Made by a program: the position numbers and the translations under genes. A DNA stretch of 64,000 bases from Thalassovita aquimarina. GTDB lineage: Bacteria > Pseudomonadota > Alphaproteobacteria > Rhodobacterales > Rhodobacteraceae. The DNA lies in the NCBI RefSeq assembly GCF_018219815.1, contig NZ_JADMKU010000011.1:62001-126000 (forward strand), given 5' to 3'. The notes below the pieces were generated by a model. It was given only the letters and a program-made list of their open reading frames with translations. It was not told the DNA's origin and searched no databases. Positions 54,224-60,976 of the stretch are shown in pieces (position 1 is the first letter of the stretch; each line of letters starts with the position of its first letter).

Positions 54224-54567
54224 CACAGCCCCCCGCGCGACGACACGTCCACCGGATCGGTGATGACGAAGTTCGAGGTCTGCACCGGATAGGCGACCTG
54301 ATCGGCTTTGCCGAACTGTTCCGGCGCCAACGGCAGCAGCCCCAGCCGGTCGAAATTGATCTCGGCCAGTTCGCGCAGCCGGTCGGGACGGTTGAGATAG
54401 GCCCATTCGGCCCTGAGCATCGCCAGACGCGACCGGGTGCGGCCGATCTGGGCCTGCAGGCCTTCGGTCCGGTCCAGCGCCGCCTGGGTCTTGTAGTTTT
54501 CCTGATAGGCCCAGAAGGCCAGCCCGATCACGGACAGGGCGGTCACGATATAGAAAAAGCTACGCAT
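54223..54567 (-). CDS. ftsL: Cell division protein FtsL
   Basis: A 114-residue bitopic protein: a short N-terminus, one membrane helix (FYIVTALSVIGLAFWAYQ), then a coiled-coil region with LNRPDRLRELAEINFDRLGLLPL, the conserved FtsL end that contacts FtsQ and FtsB partners. Size and position between rsmH and ftsI are diagnostic. Sequence conservation in this family is low, so position carries weight. Confidence 0.92.
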   Translation of the reverse strand: MRSFFYIVTALSVIGLAFWAYQENYKTQAALDRTEGLQAQIGRTRSRLAMLRAEWAYLNRPDRLRELAEINFDRLGLLPLAPEQFGKADQVAYPVQTSNFVITDPVDVSSRGGL

Positions 54568-54570
54568 TGC

Positions 54571-55560
54571 TCACTTCCCCTTCAGCATCGGCATGCCCAG
54601 CCCCTTTCGGTCGCAGGGCCCCGCCGGAGCATCGGTGCGAATACCCACCCGCAGCTTTGCGCTGCGCGAGCGCGGATTTTCTTCCAGTTCCTGATCGTCC
54701 GGACCAATGGCCTTGCGGCTTTTCAGGATGAACTGTGCCGCGACTTCCTGTTGTTCCGGCGCGTAACGGCTGCCGCGGCCACCGCCGCCCGATCGCTGCT
54801 GGAAGAACCGCTTCACCATCCGGTCCTCGATCGAATGGAAGGTGACGACGGCCAGCTGCCCACCTGGTTTCAACGCCCGTTCGGCGGCTTCAAGCCCGCC
54901 GATCAATTCGCCATATTCGTCGTTCACCGCGATGCGCAGCGCCTGGAAGGAACGCGTCGCGGGATGCGACTGCCCAGGCTTGGAGCGCGGCAGGCAGCCT
55001 TCGATGATCCCGGCCAGGCGCAGGGTGGTGGTGATCGGCTCGATGGCGCGTTCGCGCAGGATCGCCTTGGCGATGCGGCGGCTGGCGCGTTCTTCGCCGT
55101 AATGGAACAGGATATCGGCCAGATCGCTTTCACTCGCCTCGTTGACGATATCGGCGGCGGAGCGCCCTTCCTGACTCATCCGCATGTCGAGCGGGCCATC
55201 CTTCATGAAGGAAAAGCCGCGTTCGGCCATGTCGAGCTGCATCGAGCTGACCCCGAGGTCCAGAACCACGCCATCAAGGTCGGAACCGTATTCATCAAGC
55301 CGTGAAAACACCCCCTGGACGAGTTCCAGGCGATCGCCGTACTGACCAGCCCAGGGCGCGGCCATTTCAAAGGCGAGCGGATCGCGGTCGACGCCGATCA
55401 CCTTGTCGGCGCCCGCCTCCAGCAATGCGCGGGTATAGCCGCCGGCGCCGAAGGTGCCGTCAAGCCAGATACCGGAAACCGGCGACACCGCCTTGATCAG
55501 CGGGCGCAGCAATACGGGAATATGCGGGGCGTTGCCGGAGCTCGGGACCGTGTCGGTCAT
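54571..55560 (-). CDS. rsmH: 16S rRNA (cytosine1402-N4)-methyltransferase
   Basis: A 329-residue SAM-dependent methyltransferase that modifies C1402 in the ribosomal P site. The N-terminal [15 protein letters not shown], the SAM motif [31 protein letters not shown] and [16 protein letters not shown] are all present. The ATG at 55560 lies one base after the mraZ stop, so translation is coupled. Confidence 0.97.
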   Translation of the reverse strand: MTDTVPSSGNAPHIPVLLRPLIKAVSPVSGIWLDGTFGAGGYTRALLEAGADKVIGVDRDPLAFEMAAPWAGQYGDRLELVQGVFSRLDEYGSDLDGVVLDLGVSSMQLDMAERGFSFMKDGPLDMRMSQEGRSAADIVNEASESDLADILFHYGEERASRRIAKAILRERAIEPITTTLRLAGIIEGCLPRSKPGQSHPATRSFQALRIAVNDEYGELIGGLEAAERALKPGGQLAVVTFHSIEDRMVKRFFQQRSGGGGRGSRYAPEQQEVAAQFILKSRKAIGPDDQELEENPRSRSAKLRVGIRTDAPAGPCDRKGLGMPMLKGK

Positions 55561-55561
55561 A

Positions 55562-56065
55562 TCAAGCCCCCTCCACACCATCCAGCAGCGTCAACGGATC
55601 GAAATCATCGTCCTGCCCGGCGAGGAAATCGTCGATTTCGGCGGCTTCCTCGGCGGCATAGGTATCGGCGTTCCAGATCTCGAAGTAATCGCCCATCGCG
55701 ACCATTACAGCCTCGCCTTCCAGCCCGATCTGTTCGCGCCGTTCCTTCGGCAGAACGATGCGGCCGTCACGGTCAATCTCGGTTTCCAGCGACTTGCCAA
55801 GGATCATCCGGCTGGCGACCTGGCGCTGTTTCGATCCGCGCGGCAAGGCCTTGATGTCTGCTTCGATCTCGGCCATCGCCTCGATCGTGTAGGCGTGCAG
55901 ACAGCCCTTCAGATGCGGACCGTAAAGAACGACCATGCGCGGATTGGGATTTTGCGGGAAGTCCGGGTCGCCGTCTTCGAGCACACGGCGAAAAGCAGCA
56001 GGGATCGACATCCGACCCTTGCCGTCAACCTTCTGGCTGAACTCGCCTCTGAAACTCAGACCCAC
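55562..56065 (-). CDS. mraZ: Transcriptional regulator MraZ
   Basis: A 167-residue protein with two AbrB-like half-domains ([23 protein letters not shown] and [21 protein letters not shown]), which assemble into a ring and bind direct repeats upstream of the dcw cluster. The start is GTG at 56065 (MGLSFRGEF). It is the first gene of the cluster behind an unusually long leader with an RNA terminator and repeats, all of which could be its targets. Confidence 0.95.
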   Translation of the reverse strand: MGLSFRGEFSQKVDGKGRMSIPAAFRRVLEDGDPDFPQNPNPRMVVLYGPHLKGCLHAYTIEAMAEIEADIKALPRGSKQRQVASRMILGKSLETEIDRDGRIVLPKERREQIGLEGEAVMVAMGDYFEIWNADTYAAEEAAEIDDFLAGQDDDFDPLTLLDGVEGA

Positions 56066-56120
56066 TGTCTTGGCCCGTCCCTTTGTTGCCCGCCCAGGCT
56101 TGTTGGCGCCGACCGCAAGG

Positions 56121-56170
56121 TTCCGAAAACGAAACGGCGGATTGAGCTGCTGCCACTGCCCAATCCGCCG
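56121..56170 (-). terminator. Intrinsic terminator inside the mraZ leader
   Basis: Read on the minus strand, CGGCGGATTG (56170-56161) pairs perfectly with CAATCCGCCG (56144-56135), followed by TTTCGTTTTC. It lies 56-70 bases upstream of the mraZ GTG, so full-length cluster mRNA must read through it. Confidence 0.85.
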
Positions 56171-56353
56171 CCCTCGTCCCGCCTTGCGGGGTGTCCAGCT
56201 GCGCGCGCCACCTGGGGGGATGTCTGCTCGCTCGCGCGCCGGATCTCTCTATCTCGATGAAAGCGAGTGCCTGTATGAAACCTGACTTGGGATTTTCGCG
56301 GGGTCTTGTTGCCCCTTATTGTTCCCGCCCTCATCGTGTGAACTAGAGATGCC

Positions 56354-56383
56354 ATGGGAATTCATGGAAATCAATAGGAATTT
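56354..56383 (+). repeat. Three 10-base direct repeats in the mraZ leader
   Basis: ATGGGAATTC, ATGGAAATCA and ATAGGAATTT follow one another without gaps. Written as TGGGA-N5-TGGAA-N5-TAGGA they resemble the TGGGN repeats with 5-base spacers bound by MraZ in Escherichia coli, though on the strand opposite to mraZ. Confidence 0.45.
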
Positions 56384-56442
56384 TCCCCGCGACTCGGCGA
56401 TTCACGGTTTTAACAGCAATATACCGGTCAGGGAAAGCGTTG

Positions 56443-56458
56443 AATTATGGCCATAATT
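56443..56458. promoter_or_regulatory. 16-bp perfect palindrome upstream of mraZ
   Basis: AATTATGGCCATAATT, fully self-complementary. It lies just downstream of a possible minus-strand -10 box (TATAAG, 56464-56469), the position of a repressor operator. Confidence 0.5.
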
Positions 56459-56525
56459 TGGCACTTATAGAATCACCAATCGCGCCAACCACAATATCTA
56501 GACGACTTCCGGCAGCGACCGACGC

Positions 56526-56540
56526 TCCCATAAAGTCCCA
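56526..56540 (-). promoter_or_regulatory. TGGGA-N5-TGGGA pair upstream of mraZ
   Basis: On the minus strand TGGGA-CTTTA-TGGGA, exactly the spacing of MraZ sites (TGGGN every ten bases), in the same orientation as mraZ but about 460 bases before it. Confidence 0.45.
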
Positions 56541-56890
56541 AAAAATTTTTAGCATACCCCTCGCATCCATGCCATTCGGGACAGTTCCGCATGAAAGCCC
56601 CCAGGATTTACCCGGAAATTCCCGATGCAGATGCGTGCGCGCACCCACCAAACCCCAACCCACCGCCCCTGCCGGACCGGCCGACACACTCCTTTCCCAT
56701 GATTTCCCAGAGGCGGCCGCAGAACGGGAATTTCACCCCGATCGCCCCGAAAACCGCCTATACTCAAGGCCGCTGAAGTTTCCGCTTCTCTTTCGCCGCA
56801 AAACCGGATAGGTCGCACGGCTTATTCATGCGGCCCGCCCTTTTCCGGCCCTTCGGGACTGTCGCCACCGCCAAGGACATCTATTCCGAC

Positions 56891-58939
56891 ATGACGCTTC
56901 CCTCTGACATTCCTGCGGCGCTGGCCGAGGCGCTGGCCACGCGCGGCTATGACACGCTGACCCCTGTGCAACAGGAAATGATCCGCCCCGACCTGGCCGA
57001 AAGCGACCTGCTGGTGTCGGCGCAGACCGGATCGGGCAAAACCGTGGGCTTCGGGCTGGCGCTGGCGCCGACCCTGCTGCAGGACACTGACCGCCTGCCC
57101 TTCGCGGCGGCACCGCTGGCGCTGATCATCGCGCCGACGCGGGAACTGGCACTGCAGGTGCGGCGCGAATTCGAATGGCTTTATGCCGGCACCGGCGCGA
57201 CACTGGCCTCCTGCGTCGGCGGCATGGACATGCGCACCGAAAAGCGGGCACTGGAACGCGGCGCGCATATCGTGGTCGGCACCCCGGGCCGGCTGCGCGA
57301 CCATATTCAGCGCAACAGCATCGACCTGTCGGCAATCCGCGCCGTGGTGCTGGACGAAGCCGACGAAATGCTGGATCTGGGCTTTGCCGAGGATCTGGAA
57401 TTCATCCTCGGCACCGCGCCCGACACCCGCCGCACGCTGATGTTTTCCGCCACCGTCCCGCGCGAAATCGAACGGCTGTCGAAAAATTTCATGCGCGACG
57501 ATGCCGAGCGGGTGAAAACCACCTCGGCCACGCCGCAGCACAGCGATATCGAATACCGCGCCTTCACCGCCCAGCCCGAAGCGACCGAGGGCGCGGTGAT
57601 CAACGCGCTGCGTTACTATGATGCGGAAAACGCCATCGTGTTCTGCAACACCCGCGCGATGGTGAACCGGCTGACCGCGCGACTATCGAACCGCGGCTTC
57701 CAGGTGGTGGCGCTGTCGGGCGAACTGAGCCAGAGCGAACGCAGCCACGCATTGCAGTCGATGCGCGACGGCCGCGCCCGGGTTTGCGTGGCGACCGACG
57801 TGGCGGCGCGCGGCATCGACCTGCCGAAGCTCGACCTGGTGGTGCATGCCGAATTGCCGACCGGTTCGGAAACCCTGCTGCACCGCTCGGGCCGGACGGG
57901 CCGCGCCGGGCGCAAGGGCGTGTCGGCGCTGATCGTCACCCATCGCAGCCACAAGAAGGCCGACCGGCTGTTGCGCTTTGCCAAGGTCAAGGCCGAGTGG
58001 GGCCCGCCGCCCTCGGCCGATGACGTGCGCGCAAAGGACCGCGAACGGATGCTGGCCGATCCGGTCTGGACCGATCCCGCTCCCGAGGCGCTGCAGGATT
58101 TCATCCAGACCCTGACCGAAACCTTCAGCCCGGAACAACTGGCCAAGGCCTATCTGGCGATCTACGAGACCCGCCATTCCGCGCCCGAAGACCTGTCGGT
58201 GCCGGAGAAAACGGAAAAGCGCGAACGCGTGCCGTTCGGCCCCTCGGCCTGGATCGGACTGACCATCGGGCAGTCCGACCGCGCCGAAGCCCGCTGGCTG
58301 CTGCCGATGCTGTGCCGCGCCGGCGAAATCGGCAAGGACGATATCGGCGCGATCCGCATCCAGGACAAGGAAACCTTCGTCGAAATGAAGGCCCCCGCGC
58401 GGGAACGCTTCCTGGACAAGATCGGCGCCGAAGCGGTCCTGGAACAGGGCATCCGGGTGATCCCGCTGGACAGCGCCCCCGACCTGCCCGCGCGCGCCGC
58501 GCCGAAGCCGGGTGCGCGTGCCAAGCGGGTCTGGGACAAGCCTGAAGGCAAAGGTCCGCGTGACAAGCCTTACAAGAAGCGCGACGAGTCGTATAAAAAG
58601 CGCGACGACGAGGTGCATGCCCCGCGCAAACCCCGCGCCAAGGCCGATGACCGCGACGTCGCCGACAAGCCGCGCGCCAAGAAGAAATGGGACAAGCCGG
58701 CAGGAGGGGAGAAACCCGCCTACAAGGACAAACCCGCCCACAAGGGCAAACCGGCCCACAAGGGAAAACCCGGCGGCAAGCCCGGCAAGCCGGAGGGCGG
58801 CGCCAAACCGGCCGCCCGCGCGTCGACCTTCAAGAAAGGGGCAAGCGATCCCTCCGCCCGCATGGGCAAAGGCAAGCCCAAGCGCCGCAGCGCGGCCCCC
58901 GGTCGCGGACCCGACGCGATGCCCCGGCGGCAGAAATAA
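56891..58939 (+). CDS. DEAD-box RNA helicase with DbpA-type domain and Lys-rich tail
   Basis: A 682-residue ATP-dependent RNA helicase (DeaD/CsdA/DbpA group). Motifs in order: Q motif (YDTLTPVQQEMI), SAQTGSGKT, PTRELALQ, GTPGRLRDH, VLDEADEML, MFSATVP, then helicase C motifs VATDVAARGIDLPKLDLVVH and HRSGRTGRAGRKG. After it comes a DbpA-like RNA-binding domain (about 465-540). The final 140 residues are Lys/Pro/Gly-rich and disordered, with a repeated KPAHKG unit. The ATG at 56891 gives MTLPSDIPAALAEAL. Such helicases assist ribosome assembly and cold adaptation. Confidence 0.93.
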   Translation: MTLPSDIPAALAEALATRGYDTLTPVQQEMIRPDLAESDLLVSAQTGSGKTVGFGLALAPTLLQDTDRLPFAAAPLALIIAPTRELALQVRREFEWLYAGTGATLASCVGGMDMRTEKRALERGAHIVVGTPGRLRDHIQRNSIDLSAIRAVVLDEADEMLDLGFAEDLEFILGTAPDTRRTLMFSATVPREIERLSKNFMRDDAERVKTTSATPQHSDIEYRAFTAQPEATEGAVINALRYYDAENAIVFCNTRAMVNRLTARLSNRGFQVVALSGELSQSERSHALQSMRDGRARVCVATDVAARGIDLPKLDLVVHAELPTGSETLLHRSGRTGRAGRKGVSALIVTHRSHKKADRLLRFAKVKAEWGPPPSADDVRAKDRERMLADPVWTDPAPEALQDFIQTLTETFSPEQLAKAYLAIYETRHSAPEDLSVPEKTEKRERVPFGPSAWIGLTIGQSDRAEARWLLPMLCRAGEIGKDDIGAIRIQDKETFVEMKAPARERFLDKIGAEAVLEQGIRVIPLDSAPDLPARAAPKPGARAKRVWDKPEGKGPRDKPYKKRDESYKKRDDEVHAPRKPRAKADDRDVADKPRAKKKWDKPAGGEKPAYKDKPAHKGKPAHKGKPGGKPGKPEGGAKPAARASTFKKGASDPSARMGKGKPKRRSAAPGRGPDAMPRRQK

Positions 58940-58940
58940 C

Positions 58941-58969
58941 AAAAGGCGGCCTCACCGGGCCGCCTTTTT
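58941..58969 (+). terminator. Intrinsic terminator of the helicase gene
   Basis: AAAAGGCGGCC (58941-58951) / GGCCGCCTTTTT (58958-58969), two bases after the helicase stop. It can also work toward mrp on the minus strand. Confidence 0.9.
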
Positions 58970-59000
58970 CCTTTCCACGCTGCCGGAGCGGCAGAGCAGC

Positions 59001-60071
59001 TTACGCCATGCCGCCCTTGACTAACCGGTCGGCCAGACGGGCATAGGCATCGGCCATCGCCCCTTCCCCGGCCGCGACCGGCGTGCCGCCATCACCGGCA
59101 AGCCGGGTATCTAGATCGATCGGCAATTGCGCCAGCAAGGGCACGCCCAGCTTTTCGGCCTCGGTTGCGACACCGCCATGACCGAAGATATGCGCCTCGT
59201 GGCCGCATTCGGGACAATGGAAGCTGGACATGTTTTCCACCAGCCCGAGGATCGGCGTCTTCAGCGTATTGAACATGTCGATCGCCTTGCGTGCGTCCAG
59301 CAGCGCCACGTCCTGCGGCGTCGACACGATGATCGCCCCGGTCAGCACCGCGCGCTGACACAGGGTCAGCTGCACGTCGCCGGTGCCCGGCGGCAGATCG
59401 ACGATCAGCACGTCCAGTTCGCCCCAGTTCACCTGCCCCAGCATCTGCTGCAGCGCCCCCATCAGCATCGGACCGCGCCAGATCACCGCCTTGTCGGGGT
59501 CCAGCATCAGCCCGATCGACATCAGGGTAACACCATGCGCATGCAGCGGTTCGATGGTCTTGCCGTCGGGGCTGGCGGGGCGCTTGCTGACGCCCATCAT
59601 CCGGGGCTGCGATGGCCCGTATATGTCAGCGTCCAGCAGCCCCACCTTGCGGCCCTGTTTTGCCAGCGCCACGGCGAGGTTCGACGACACGGTGGATTTG
59701 CCCACCCCGCCCTTGCCGGACCCGACCACGAGGATCCGGTCGACACCGGCCGGTTTCAGCGGTTCGGCCTGCGGCTTGGGATGGCCGCCGACTTTCAGGC
59801 TTGGCGCCGGCTTCTGCGGCGCCGGGCCATGAGCGGTCAGCGCCACGGTGACCGACGACACGCCGTCAAGCGACGCCACGCAGCGTTCGGCGGCGGCGCG
59901 CAGCGGCTCCATCGCCCGGGCCGCGTCGGGATCAGGCGCCTCGATGACGAAACGAACCGTGTCGTTCTCGATGCTCAGCGCCCGCAGCATGTCGCGCGAC
60001 ACCAAGGTGCCGCCATCCGGCAGCTCGATCTGTTCCAGTGCCGATTCTATTTTTTCCCGCGTGATTGCCAT
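59001..60071 (-). CDS. mrp: Mrp/NBP35-family Fe-S cluster carrier ATPase
   Basis: A 356-residue P-loop ATPase (ApbC/Mrp) that binds and delivers Fe-S clusters. The N-terminal DUF59-like domain (about 1-90) is followed by the deviant Walker A GSGKGGVGKST, DADIYGPSQPRMMG, DLPPGTGDVQLTLCQ, and the cluster-binding CxxC in FHCPECGHEAHIFG. The ATG at 60071 follows AAGGAG at the right distance. It is single, divergent from the DUF1127 gene. Confidence 0.95.
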   Translation of the reverse strand: MAITREKIESALEQIELPDGGTLVSRDMLRALSIENDTVRFVIEAPDPDAARAMEPLRAAAERCVASLDGVSSVTVALTAHGPAPQKPAPSLKVGGHPKPQAEPLKPAGVDRILVVGSGKGGVGKSTVSSNLAVALAKQGRKVGLLDADIYGPSQPRMMGVSKRPASPDGKTIEPLHAHGVTLMSIGLMLDPDKAVIWRGPMLMGALQQMLGQVNWGELDVLIVDLPPGTGDVQLTLCQRAVLTGAIIVSTPQDVALLDARKAIDMFNTLKTPILGLVENMSSFHCPECGHEAHIFGHGGVATEAEKLGVPLLAQLPIDLDTRLAGDGGTPVAAGEGAMADAYARLADRLVKGGMA

Positions 60072-60375
60072 GCCCATCTCCTTAACGATTCGTCGCACTA
60101 GAGGGCGGTTTTGCGGCGGATACAAGCCCCGGGCGCAAGCCCCCACATGCCAGTTTCCCGCAATTACCCTGCGAAAGCAGCAGCGACAAAGTGCCTTGTG
60201 CTTACCGATTGGTCAAAATTTTCGGCACCTTGAGAATAGGTCAGTATTGCGTATGCATTTCCTGCATAGCTGCATTGCAGCATCGGGCGTTGTGCAAGCG
60301 CAGCAAAAGGACCAGATATGGCACAACAAAACGAAACGCGCCTTCACAGGCTGCCTCAAACGGAAAGATACGACA
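60072..60375 (+). promoter_or_regulatory. Upstream region of the DUF1127-hairpin array locus
   Basis: A 304-base gap between divergent mrp and the DUF1127 gene. It holds the mrp ribosome site, a possible heat-shock-sigma-type promoter (TTGAGA at 60230-60235, 16 bases, TATGCA at 60252-60257, uncertain), and a 29-codon upstream open frame (60318-60407) with its own ribosome site. In R. sphaeroides the matching locus is driven by RpoHI/RpoHII. Confidence 0.35.
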
Positions 60376-60407
60376 ATGGCTACTGCATCCGATATCCGCG
60401 CCCATAA
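60318..60407 (+). CDS. Possible 29-codon upstream ORF overlapping the DUF1127 start
   Basis: ATG at 60318, six bases after AAGGA (60307-60311), reads MAQQNETRLHRLPQTERYDN and nine more codons to TAA at 60405. The frame differs from that of the DUF1127 gene and overlaps its first 32 bases. The ribosome site is better than that of the downstream gene. It could be a leader peptide controlling or coupling translation, or chance. Confidence 0.4.
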   Translation: MAQQNETRLHRLPQTERYDNGYCIRYPRP

Positions 60408-60594
60408 CGGTGGTATTGCCGATCGCATCGCCGCCTTCTTCACCGAAGTGGGCGTGCGCTACGCCCGCTACAAAGCCTACCGCGAGACGCTGAACGAACT
60501 GGCAAGCCTGGGTGACCGCGAACTGCGCGATCTCGGCCTGTGCCGCTCGCAGCTGCGCTCGGTGGCCTACGAACACGCCTACGGCGAGAACTGA
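60376..60594 (+). CDS. DUF1127 small protein, CcaF1-like
   Basis: A 72-residue basic protein with the DUF1127 core (YKAYRETLNELASLGDRELRDLGLCRSQLRSVAY). Small DUF1127 proteins with this Arg-rich helix can bind RNA; CcaF1 of Rhodobacter sphaeroides (71 residues) does so and is encoded directly before the CcsR sRNAs. Here too an array of CCTCCTCCC hairpins begins ten bases after the stop, so the protein and the RNAs would come from one transcript. The ATG at 60376 follows GGAAAG. The symbol ccaF1 is not assigned because orthology was not tested. Confidence 0.9.
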   Translation: MATASDIRAHNGGIADRIAAFFTEVGVRYARYKAYRETLNELASLGDRELRDLGLCRSQLRSVAYEHAYGEN

Positions 60595-60604
60595 TTTCAC
60601 GGAT

Positions 60605-60635
60605 CAGAAGCGCTCTCCTCCTCCCTGCGCTTCTG
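60605..60635 (+). ncRNA. Array hairpin 1
   Basis: Stem CAGAAGCGC/GCGCTTCTG, 13-base loop TCTCCTCCTCCCT with the motif at 60617-60625. The stem can extend past a GGAT bulge by TTTCAC (60595-60600, directly after the gene) with GTGAAA (60635-60640). Confidence 0.85.
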
Positions 60636-60642
60636 TGAAATG

Positions 60643-60676
60643 GCGGTGACATCCTCCTCCTCCCTGATGTCGCCGC
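60643..60676 (+). ncRNA. Array hairpin 2
   Basis: 11-bp stem GCGGTGACATC/GATGTCGCCGC with one G-U pair; 12-base loop CTCCTCCTCCCT, motif 60656-60664. Confidence 0.85.
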
Positions 60677-60685
60677 ACCAAATTC

Positions 60686-60700
60686 GGGCCTGATCAGCCC
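60686..60700 (+). ncRNA. Motif-less small hairpin between array hairpins 2 and 3
   Basis: GGGCCTGATCAGCCC is nearly self-complementary and fills the longest interval of the array (66 bases between motifs). It may be a decayed unit or a processing signal. Confidence 0.35.
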
Positions 60701-60709
60701 AAAGAGATG

Positions 60710-60740
60710 CGCAACCTCTCTCCTCCTCCCCGAGGTTGCG
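60710..60740 (+). ncRNA. Array hairpin 3
   Basis: 9-bp stem CGCAACCTC/GAGGTTGCG; 13-base loop TCTCCTCCTCCCC, motif 60722-60730. Confidence 0.85.
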
Positions 60741-60749
60741 TTGTCAAGA

Positions 60750-60786
60750 GCGGCGGTCCCCCCTCCTCCTCCCTGGGGATCGCCGC
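60750..60786 (+). ncRNA. Array hairpin 4
   Basis: 12-bp stem GCGGCGGTCCCC/GGGGATCGCCGC with one G-U pair; 13-base loop CCTCCTCCTCCCT, motif 60765-60773 and a second overlapping CCTCCTCC register. Confidence 0.85.
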
Positions 60787-60805
60787 GCCTGACATACATA
60801 TTCGA

Positions 60806-60833
60806 CGGGATCCCTCCTCCTCCCTGGATCCCG
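60806..60833 (+). ncRNA. Array hairpin 5
   Basis: 8-bp stem CGGGATCC/GGATCCCG; 12-base loop CTCCTCCTCCCT, motif 60816-60824. Confidence 0.85.
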
Positions 60834-60845
60834 ATCGTTGCCAAG

Positions 60846-60883
60846 AGCGGTGATCCTTCTTCTCCTCCCTTTGGGTCACCGCT
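60846..60883 (+). ncRNA. Array hairpin 6 (variant motif)
   Basis: 11-bp stem AGCGGTGATCC/GGGTCACCGCT with one G-U pair; 16-base loop TTCTTCTCCTCCCTTT carrying TCTCCTCCC (60861-60869), one base away from the consensus. Confidence 0.8.
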
Positions 60884-60895
60884 TCTTGCACCGAA

Positions 60896-60929
60896 TACCG
60901 CGGCCCCCTCCTCCCTTGGGTCGCCGGTA
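60896..60929 (+). ncRNA. Array hairpin 7
   Basis: Stem TACCGCGGCCC/GGGTCGCCGGTA with one bulge and one G-U pair; 11-base loop CCTCCTCCCTT, motif 60907-60915. Confidence 0.8.
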
Positions 60930-60934
60930 CAAAG

Positions 60935-60976
60935 ACGGCGGCGCCCCTCCTCCCTTGGCGCCGCCGTTTTTTATTT
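60935..60976 (+). terminator. Array hairpin 8, intrinsic terminator
   Basis: Perfect 11-bp stem ACGGCGGCGCC/GGCGCCGCCGT; 11-base loop CCTCCTCCCTT, motif 60946-60954; then TTTTTATTTT. It ends both the array and the DUF1127 transcript. Confidence 0.92.

Larger units (their letters stand above)
56121..56457 (-). ncRNA. UpsM-like small RNA in the mraZ leader (5' end uncertain)
   Basis: The leader of the dcw cluster contains a strong intrinsic terminator about 60 bases before mraZ, so most transcripts from the upstream promoter should end there and form a free RNA. This is the arrangement described for UpsM of Rhodobacter sphaeroides, a roughly 200-nt sRNA made by partial termination in the mraZ leader. 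The 3' end (about 56121-56130) is well defined. The 5' end is a guess from a possible TATAAG -10 box and could be up to 130 bases closer. Sequence identity to UpsM was not tested. Confidence 0.5.
56066..56890. promoter_or_regulatory. Long region between mraZ and the divergent DEAD-box helicase gene
   Basis: An 825-base gap without a convincing gene and with more A+T than its surroundings in 56340-56580. It holds, from the mraZ side: an intrinsic terminator (56121-56170), three 10-base direct repeats (56354-56383), a 16-bp palindrome (56443-56458), a possible -10 box TATAAG on the minus strand (56464-56469), and a TGGGA-N5-TGGGA pair on the minus strand (56526-56540). The part 56580-56890 contains the helicase leader with nothing distinctive. 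Confidence 0.6.
60595..60976 (+). ncRNA. Eight-hairpin CCUCCUCCC array (CcsR/cuckoo RNA type)
   Basis: Eight successive stem-loops follow the DUF1127 stop. Their stems differ in sequence, but seven loops share CCTCCTCCC exactly and one has TCTCCTCCC. Motif starts are 60617, 60656, 60722, 60765, 60816, 60861, 60907 and 60946, that is 39 to 66 bases apart. The last hairpin is a perfect intrinsic terminator, so the array ends the DUF1127 transcript. This is the architecture of the cuckoo RNA family (CcsR1-4 in R. sphaeroides, four copies, processed from the ccaF1 transcript and induced by stress). The loop equals the anti-Shine-Dalgarno sequence of 16S rRNA, so it could sequester CsrA-like or ribosome-binding-site partners. 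Confidence 0.9.

Noticed and set aside
60605-60967. The regularly spaced CCTCCTCCC copies as a CRISPR array.
   Set aside because: The shared unit is only 9 bases, spacing varies from 39 to 66 bases, intervening sequences form stems around the unit, and no cas genes are present.
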